Of a stretch of 64,000 nt of DNA, positions 58,125 through 64,000 are shown piece by piece. The position numbers were made by a program, and so were the translations under genes. This DNA comes from Pseudomonas alkylphenolica (GTDB lineage: Bacteria > Pseudomonadota > Gammaproteobacteria > Pseudomonadales > Pseudomonadaceae), in NCBI RefSeq assembly GCF_000746525.1, contig NZ_CP009048.1:2287501-2351500 (forward strand). The letters are read 5' to 3'. Each line of letters starts with the position of its first letter. The stretch's first letter is position 1. The notes under the pieces are model-generated. The model was not told the DNA's origin, did no database searches, and worked only from the letters and a program-made list of their open reading frames with translations.

Positions 58125-61100
58125 TACTGTCCCTCCCCTGTATATTTTGCGACGCCACCTGGGAGGTAGTCCTTTCCGTAATACCCTCGGCGAGCACAGA
58201 AAATATCTTTTTCGCTTCCAAGTAGTGCTGCATTTTTCTTGTAGTTTGCGCGGATGAAGTCAGCGTCCGGGTCGAAAAGTCGCTGAACTCCTTCAGCCAT
58301 AAAATTATCCATTTTGAATCTGTTCTCACAATAGGACTGGCCGGGTGTTTTCGATTTGGTGCCAAAGCGGCTCATTCGCATAAACGTTTCTTCAAACTGC
58401 AGTTGAGCTTTGGCCAGATTGCCTTTTTTCTGTGCGTTGCTAACGATCCAATTCAACAGCCGGTCGATTGCTTTCTGCTGTAGCATCCACGCCTGTGATT
58501 GGGTGTAGTGGGTTTTGACTTCTGCCGACAGTCCGGTTAGAGGATCGACTTCATAAGAAACGACATCAAACGCTTTCGCCTCACTGATCAACGTCATCAA
58601 CATCGGACCCAAGGCTTCCGGGATGGCGTCCACGGTCCATTGCTCCAACTCAGCGGGGTAGCCGTAGTTCATAATGGTGTGCGCTATCGGCCCACCCTTA
58701 CCCGCAGAAGTAAGCGCCTCAAAAAGTTCAGCAATCTTGTCGAAGCCCATCAGGTAAAGCATGCCCGGATCCAGGCCTGCCATCCCCAGCAAGTTCATTT
58801 TGCTGAACAGGTCCATCGCGCTGCCATCCACCCAGTCCAGTGGCTGGCCGTAGTTTTTGCGCAGTTCGCGTCGGAACAGGTTCAACAGTTCATAGATGGC
58901 GTCGTATCCCACCTCAAAGGCAAACGTGCCCTTGGCGCCGGGGCCAAAGATCAAGGCGGCTTTGAGGCGCAGGATCAGCCGTCCTTTATCGGCAGATAGG
59001 CTGAACGCTGCGGACGCACCGACCCCCGCAGCAGCGGCGACTTCACCTTCCAGGCGTGCCAGGCTGAGCCATTGATTGCCCATGTGTTGGGCGCGTTGTG
59101 AGGTCGTTGATTGCAATGAAACGGTGCGCAGCGCAACCAGATCTTTCGGCGGCGCCCAGTTCAGTACGCCGGTCAGGCGAATGCCTGCCTGCACACCGGC
59201 AAACAGGTTAAAGGCGGCAGTGGCGCCGTCGTTGATCTGTACATTGGCCGCCTTGCCGGTGAGTACCGGTGCGCTTTTCTGGGTATGCGCAGCAGAGAGG
59301 ACGCCTGCCGGCGCCTGGGCATCCTGCAAGGCGCTAAGCCCGGCGCCGTAGCGGGTGTTGCTGGGGGTTAGAGCGATACTGGTTGAGGCCAGCATGGCCG
59401 CGCCGGCAAAGCCCCAGGCATGCGCAGCGACGTTGAAAGAAAAACGCCCGATGTTCATCTCGGCTACGCCTTGGCCATCGTAGCGCTGGTACTGAATGTT
59501 GATGTCCTGGGCCACACCGCGCTCCGGCCAGTCAAGCTTGAACAGTTCGACTTCACCCTTGGCCAGGTTCACCTCAACCTGTAGCTGTGCCGAGGCGCCT
59601 ATGCCGTTGGGGGAGAAACGGCTGCTGGCACTGACGGTTTGTTGCACATTGGCAATCTTTGGGGTCAGGCAACGTATCAACTGGGCTTGCGGGCTGCTGT
59701 CGAACAAGCGCAGTTCGCGCTGCGCCCCGGCCATGAACAGCATTTGCCGCAGTTGCTCACCCCAGGCGTTGCGCTGGTCGGCACTGGCCAAGGTTTTGAC
59801 CTCGTAGCCTTGTTCGGTCAGTTGGCTGTGGAACTGCTCGACATCGAAACAACCCTCGTTGTCGAACCACTCACCCTGGTCGGCAATGGGTACGCCCCCC
59901 ATGGACTTGAGCCAGTCATGAAAGTCGCTGTGGGCCCGGTCTTTCGCGGACTTCCCCGCACTGTTTGCGCCCCATTTGACCGCGCTTTGCTCCTTCAGCG
60001 CTTTGAGTACCGTCAAGCTGATATGGCGCACCGGTGAGCTGCTGGCAGGCCAGCTGATTTCTCGCAACGGGAAGTCAGGTTTGACCAGGCGTTCTACCGG
60101 CGTGGGCTTGAACTGTTCGGGCTCCCAGAGCAAATGTCGCCGGGGCACGGTCGACAGGACATTGCTTTGCGCCTGCTGGTGGATGGCCTCCAGCTGGGTT
60201 TGCAGATCGACCCAGGCGCTACGTTCGCCTGCCACCAGGCTGTCAGGCGCTTTGGTGTTTTCACCGCTGGCCTTGATCCAGGTCTCGTACTTGTCGGACA
60301 GACGTTGCTTGATCTGGGTTTGTTGCAGTTGAAGCGCTAGGTAGTGCTTGAGTGCTTGCACCCCCGCATCCAGATCCGCGCCCTGGCACAACGCCAGTTC
60401 TGGCAGGGCAATGCCATAGTCGGCCGCGTTGAGAATCGCTTCGAGGTACTTCGGGTAGGCGAATTTTGCCGCTTCCTGGGTCTGCAAGGCGTAGTAGGTC
60501 ACCAGCTCTGCTTCACATTGGAGCAAGCAGCTTTCCAGGCGATTTCGGTGTTCGCTGGCGGCTTGCAGGACCCTGGCCACCTCATCGGTCGAGAAGGTGC
60601 TGAGTTGCCCTTTGTCGTCCAGCAATTTGGCGCGCTCGCTCAGGTAAACCTGAACAATATCGCGGGCCTTGAGGGCTTCAGGGGTAAACAGTGAGCCGCC
60701 TTCGATCACGTAGCCCTGACGCTTTGCTTGCGCCTGGGCGATGGTGGCCAGGTGTTTCCATTCCTGGTGAAGCTTTCTCAGAGTCTGGTATTTCTTGTGG
60801 TTATCGAGCATCCGCTCGTTGTCTTCCCACGCTGTGTCGCGCGCGTATGGATCAACGGCCCCAGCACTTTTGGCGGCGATATCACGCTGTTTGTCTTCAG
60901 CCGCTGTCCTGACCTGCATGGCATAACGAGGATCTGCAATCAGGGGTTCCTCAGCCTCGATTGCGAGCATCCGCGCCTGCTGCTCACCCTCGAGGAAGTT
61001 GGCCAGTTTGGGCTCGAGAAAATAGTCCAGCAGATCGCAGGCGTACAGACCTTTCTGGCGCTCCTCCGGGCTTTTGCCCGGGGCAATCAGGTTATCCAGC

Positions 61101-61516
61101 TTGCTGGCGGCTTCCTTGAGTGCGCTGGCTGCCTCAGCCGACAGCAGCCAGAAGGTTTTCTCTTGAGTGGCGTAAATGATGTCGGCGTATACAGGAGAGC
61201 AGGCGAGCTTTTCCTGTGGGGCAAAACAGATGCTCGCGGAGGGTTTGGGCTTGGTCTGCGGGTCCAGCTCGAGGGGCTTGGCGGGCGGCGCTGGCGCAGG
61301 CGGGTTTTCAGGCTCGGTGTAGGTTGTGGAGGGAGGTGTTGCGCTGATCTGCGCGGTTCCACCACCTTGAACAGGAACACTGAGGGTCCAGCCCGGATGG
61401 ATAATATCGATGATGAATGGATTTAACTGACGCAGCTGCGCAACGCTACAACCATATCGCTCTGAAATGTCATGGAGCGTATCGCCTGCTTTGACGGTGT
61501 GGTTGATCAATTCCAT
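58124..61516 (-). CDS. LysM-domain T6SS effector, 1130 residues
   Basis: The N-terminus is a LysM domain (about 4-50; HTVKAGDTLHDISERYG, LRQLNPFIID, HPGWTLSVPV), then a Pro/Ala/Glu linker (60-95), a long helical region (about 100-560) and a mixed region up to 700. From about residue 710 comes the duplicated C-terminal module: two Ala/Gly-rich hydrophobic stretches (AWGFAGAAMLASTSIAL; GEVAAAAGVGASAAFSL) and a GYYGKDYLPGGVAKYTGEGQ end. No catalytic motif is recognised. Encoded by vgrG-DUF4123-effector-Sel1 with overlaps, so delivery on VgrG is likely. A membrane-active or wall-targeting toxin is a guess. Confidence 0.75.
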   Translation of the reverse strand: MELINHTVKAGDTLHDISERYGCSVAQLRQLNPFIIDIIHPGWTLSVPVQGGGTAQISATPPSTTYTEPENPPAPAPPAKPLELDPQTKPKPSASICFAPQEKLACSPVYADIIYATQEKTFWLLSAEAASALKEAASKLDNLIAPGKSPEERQKGLYACDLLDYFLEPKLANFLEGEQQARMLAIEAEEPLIADPRYAMQVRTAAEDKQRDIAAKSAGAVDPYARDTAWEDNERMLDNHKKYQTLRKLHQEWKHLATIAQAQAKRQGYVIEGGSLFTPEALKARDIVQVYLSERAKLLDDKGQLSTFSTDEVARVLQAASEHRNRLESCLLQCEAELVTYYALQTQEAAKFAYPKYLEAILNAADYGIALPELALCQGADLDAGVQALKHYLALQLQQTQIKQRLSDKYETWIKASGENTKAPDSLVAGERSAWVDLQTQLEAIHQQAQSNVLSTVPRRHLLWEPEQFKPTPVERLVKPDFPLREISWPASSSPVRHISLTVLKALKEQSAVKWGANSAGKSAKDRAHSDFHDWLKSMGGVPIADQGEWFDNEGCFDVEQFHSQLTEQGYEVKTLASADQRNAWGEQLRQMLFMAGAQRELRLFDSSPQAQLIRCLTPKIANVQQTVSASSRFSPNGIGASAQLQVEVNLAKGEVELFKLDWPERGVAQDINIQYQRYDGQGVAEMNIGRFSFNVAAHAWGFAGAAMLASTSIALTPSNTRYGAGLSALQDAQAPAGVLSAAHTQKSAPVLTGKAANVQINDGATAAFNLFAGVQAGIRLTGVLNWAPPKDLVALRTVSLQSTTSQRAQHMGNQWLSLARLEGEVAAAAGVGASAAFSLSADKGRLILRLKAALIFGPGAKGTFAFEVGYDAIYELLNLFRRELRKNYGQPLDWVDGSAMDLFSKMNLLGMAGLDPGMLYLMGFDKIAELFEALTSAGKGGPIAHTIMNYGYPAELEQWTVDAIPEALGPMLMTLISEAKAFDVVSYEVDPLTGLSAEVKTHYTQSQAWMLQQKAIDRLLNWIVSNAQKKGNLAKAQLQFEETFMRMSRFGTKSKTPGQSYCENRFKMDNFMAEGVQRLFDPDADFIRANYKKNAALLGSEKDIFCARRGYYGKDYLPGGVAKYTGEGQ

Positions 61517-62376
61517 GTGCTTTGTTTCTTCCTCGAGTCAGGCAAATCCATGAGCGCTTGCAGTTGTTCAACCTTGGAAAAGGCTTGATCAGCACCGCGC
61601 AAAATAGTCATGACGGCAGGTTGAGTGGCCAGGTCGGTGCGCACCATCAACTCTGCCAACTGAAGTAAATGAGCGCTTTCGTAGATCTGGTGTTCGAGCA
61701 CTAGATTCAGGTTGTCGATCAAAGGGGAGAGTTGCCCGACATCCGGTTGGTGAAAGGCTGCGTACTGTTGGTCAAGCCAATACACCCAACGCAGCGTGAC
61801 GTAGGTCGGCTCCGTGCACGGTGGCAAGTTGAAGAGGGGAGTTGTCGGCACCTGGACGGGATGGTTTGTTTGCCAGCGCAACCAGCCAGGCAGCAGGCCC
61901 TGGATATGACGCGGGGAGGGGGCATAAACCGCAGACCAGGGGCCTAGCAACTGGCTCATCGACGACGCTTGGGTAGTCCCGAGCAGGGCGGCGCACAAGG
62001 CGGGCTGATAGTAGGTCACCCAACTCTGACCGCCGGAGCCGTCATTGACCTTCAGTAGCCAACGCGCGTGCTTGAGTGCCAGTTCACTGTTGGTCGCCAC
62101 AATCGCGATACCGGCATGGCGGTGCTGACAAAGGTTCATGCACCACTCGGCTATGGCGCTACCAGATTGCGCGCTGAGCCAGATCGGCCCTGAACTCGCC
62201 CGTGAAGCAAAGTCAGTACCGATGAGCAGGTAGTCGAATGCGTACCCTTGATGTGCGCTGAGTTCCTTTAACAAATCGGGATACAACGCCTGATCCAGAA
62301 TGAAATGCAGCGGCTGTGACGTTGCCGCTAAGCTCTGTCGAGGCAGGTTGATGAAATCGATCAATCCTTCTTGCAT
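61507..62376 (-). CDS. DUF4123 effector adaptor (Tap-like)
   Basis: 289 residues of the DUF4123 chaperone family: FILDQALYPDLLKELSAHQGYAFDYLLIGTDF start, RHAGIAIVATNSELALKHARWLLKV, and YYQPALCAALLGTTQ, LGPWSAVYAPSP. It loads its effector onto VgrG. It overlaps vgrG upstream by 16 nt and the LysM effector downstream by 10 nt, so the three are one set. Confidence 0.88.
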   Translation of the reverse strand: MQEGLIDFINLPRQSLAATSQPLHFILDQALYPDLLKELSAHQGYAFDYLLIGTDFASRASSGPIWLSAQSGSAIAEWCMNLCQHRHAGIAIVATNSELALKHARWLLKVNDGSGGQSWVTYYQPALCAALLGTTQASSMSQLLGPWSAVYAPSPRHIQGLLPGWLRWQTNHPVQVPTTPLFNLPPCTEPTYVTLRWVYWLDQQYAAFHQPDVGQLSPLIDNLNLVLEHQIYESAHLLQLAELMVRTDLATQPAVMTILRGADQAFSKVEQLQALMDLPDSRKKQSTWN

Positions 62377-64000
62377 GCACAGTCTCCTCGACTACAGGCG
62401 CCATTGCTTTGCTTGCCACAGAGTTTGTGGATGCCGGGTTTGATGGGGCCGTATAACCCGATACCTGGCGGCAACGCCTCGGGTGATGGCAGGCCTTCGA
62501 GCATGCCGGGTAATACTGGAGCAGCCGCGGTTCCCGCAGCAGGTGCGCCCCCGATTTGAATCTTGCTACTGCTGAAAATACCGCCTGGACCAATGACGAT
62601 GTGCTGGCCGCCGCCTTTCAAGGTGATGCTGGCGCCGGCATCGAGGATCAGATGAGCGCCTGCCTTGAGGTGCACTTGCTGTCCTGCTTCAACTACCAGT
62701 GCTTGCCCGACCCGCGTGTGGCTGCTGCTGGCGACCTGCAGGTTGTCGTTGGCCTTGAGCTCGACCTTGCGATCCGCCGTCACGGTGAGCTGGTCTTCGG
62801 CCTCCAGCACCGCAATGCTGTTGCCCTTGATGGTTTCCCGGCGTTCGTGACCAACTTCCAGCTGGCTGTCGTTCTCGATCTTCTGCTCCATATCGCGCTG
62901 GGCACGCAGGTAGATTTTTTCCTGCCCGGCCCGGTCTTCAATCGACAGTTCGTTATAGCCGCCATTGGCGGGCGAACTGCGGCTGCGCAACACTGTTTTG
63001 GTTTTGTTTGCTGGCAACGGGTACGGCACCGCCGTGCGGGTATTGGGCACACAGCCGGTAACCAACGGCTGGTCGGGGTCACCTTCCAGGAAGGTCACCA
63101 CCACTTCCATGCCGATACGCGGGATGGTCACCGCGCCGAAGCCCTCGCCAGCCCAGCTGGATGAAACCCGCAGCCAGCAACTGCTCTTGTCGCTGTTCAG
63201 CTCGGCGCGGTCCCAATGGAACTCGACTTTGACCCGGCCGTGTTCATCGCAGAAGATTTCTTCGCCCTCAGGCCCGGTGACCCGTGCGGTCTGGCTGACC
63301 AGCACCGATTTTCGGGTGACCAGCGGTGGCCGGTAGAACACGTCCCAAGGAATGGCGCTGAAGCTGTTGCGGTAGCCTTGGCTGAAGCCGTCTTTGGGCG
63401 GTTTTTCGCTGCTGGCCGACTCCTCCAGCACCTGCGGCTGCTTGCCTTCGTGGGTCACACGGAGCAATAGCCACAAGTCGTTGCAGGCTTTACGCGGGTG
63501 CTCGCGCAGGTCGAAGAAGTGACCGCTGCGCAGGCTCGGCTGATCGCTTTTGCCTTCGGCCAACCGGTGGTCGCTGCGGTGCCGCTCCAGAACCCGGCGG
63601 GCAAGCTGCCTGCCGCGCTCTTCGGTGTCGATCAGCGTGGGGTAGCGGTAATCTTCAAGTACCGGAGTGAACTCGGCGGTGAAGCAGTCTTCCACTAACC
63701 GACTTGGGCGTTTGAGGTCGTAGCCTCGCCGGGTGACGGTACTGGTCCGCGTGCTGAAACGCTGGGAAAACTGACTGATGACCGGGTGATCGGCCACCAG
63801 ACCGGCGCCTTGCTGATAGGGGGTTGCCCCCAGTTTGGGAAAAAAGACCTGATCGTCGGTGAACACCAGCCGATGACCGTCCGGGCTGTGCTGGTGATGC
63901 CAGGCAATGCCTTCTTCACTGCACAGCCTCATGATGAAGCTGAGGTCATCCTCCCCATACTGCGTGCAGTATTCGCGCACGGGACTGTCGCGAACATGGA
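62361..64000 (-). CDS. vgrG: T6SS spike protein VgrG (partial, 5' end outside the window)
   Basis: About 546 C-terminal codons; the N-terminus lies beyond the right edge. It contains the gp27-like part (CTQYGEDDLSFIMRLCSEEGIAWH), the gp5 OB-fold (GEEIFCDEHGRVKVEFHWDRAELNSDKSSCWLRVSSSWAG; GDPDQPLVTGCVPN) and the beta-helix spike with repeated VELKANDNL and LVVEAGQQVHLKAGAHLILDAG-type units. A tail after the spike ends in CSRGDCACKKD. It delivers the adaptor-bound LysM effector. Confidence 0.93.
   Translation of the reverse strand, partial: HVRDSPVREYCTQYGEDDLSFIMRLCSEEGIAWHHQHSPDGHRLVFTDDQVFFPKLGATPYQQGAGLVADHPVISQFSQRFSTRTSTVTRRGYDLKRPSRLVEDCFTAEFTPVLEDYRYPTLIDTEERGRQLARRVLERHRSDHRLAEGKSDQPSLRSGHFFDLREHPRKACNDLWLLLRVTHEGKQPQVLEESASSEKPPKDGFSQGYRNSFSAIPWDVFYRPPLVTRKSVLVSQTARVTGPEGEEIFCDEHGRVKVEFHWDRAELNSDKSSCWLRVSSSWAGEGFGAVTIPRIGMEVVVTFLEGDPDQPLVTGCVPNTRTAVPYPLPANKTKTVLRSRSSPANGGYNELSIEDRAGQEKIYLRAQRDMEQKIENDSQLEVGHERRETIKGNSIAVLEAEDQLTVTADRKVELKANDNLQVASSSHTRVGQALVVEAGQQVHLKAGAHLILDAGASITLKGGGQHIVIGPGGIFSSSKIQIGGAPAAGTAAAPVLPGMLEGLPSPEALPPGIGLYGPIKPGIHKLCGKQSNGACSRGDCACKKD

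Overview
The window is Pseudomonas chromosome. The evidence is a complete leucine-catabolism liu operon, a PrrF iron-responsive sRNA, Pseudomonas-type REP palindromes (core GCGGGCTTGCCCCGC), the denitrification regulator Dnr with a norCBD/nirQ block, and high-GC coding. I cannot name the species from sequence alone.

Layout. 1-7.2 kb: a partial DUF899 gene, a two-gene tetrathionate/thiosulfate cytochrome unit (tsdBA-like), small conserved proteins, a cytosolic M14 carboxypeptidase, a FecI/FecR-type hybrid with a Fur box, the PrrF sRNA, and a phage-type repressor whose S24 catalytic residues are gone. 7.2-14.6 kb: liuABCD (isovaleryl-CoA dehydrogenase, methylcrotonyl-CoA carboxylase, methylglutaconyl-CoA hydratase) divergent from an acyl-CoA synthetase, with two perfect LiuR-type palindromes between them and Crc/Hfq-like CA motifs before both starts. 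14.7-22.6 kb: glgE-treS/mak-glgB, which converts trehalose to maltose, maltose 1-phosphate and branched alpha-glucan.

22.6-34.7 kb: a type VI secretion (T6SS) region in decay. hcp, tssB, tssC and tssE look intact. One gene is a vgrG-5'/tssA-3' chimera, tssF is cut to about half and abuts a frameshifted DUF4123 adaptor remnant, and tssG and tssH are absent. A class-3 lipase effector with two adjacent candidate lipoprotein immunity genes survives at the end.

34.7-54.1 kb: an anaerobic/nitric-oxide island. Several promoters carry TTGAT-N4-ATCAA Anr/Dnr boxes. They drive a CopD-like membrane protein, a HemN paralogue lacking its radical-SAM cysteines plus true HemN, nirQ-norE-norF, norCBD, a PdxH, molybdopterin genes moaB-moeA, and the O2-independent ubiquinone genes ubiU-ubiV-ubiT. 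Dnr, DnrP, NnrS, a hemerythrin RIC-type repair protein and NorR complete the NO response. No nirS/nirK or nos genes are in the window.

54.1-64 kb (minus strand): a vgrG island in the order vgrG, DUF4123 adaptor, 1130-aa LysM effector, Sel1 immunity, orphan effector C-terminus, second Sel1 immunity, truncated third effector piece ending in a REP. This tandem tip/immunity array is the strongest candidate for a poorly described system. The effector matches no toxin family I recognise.
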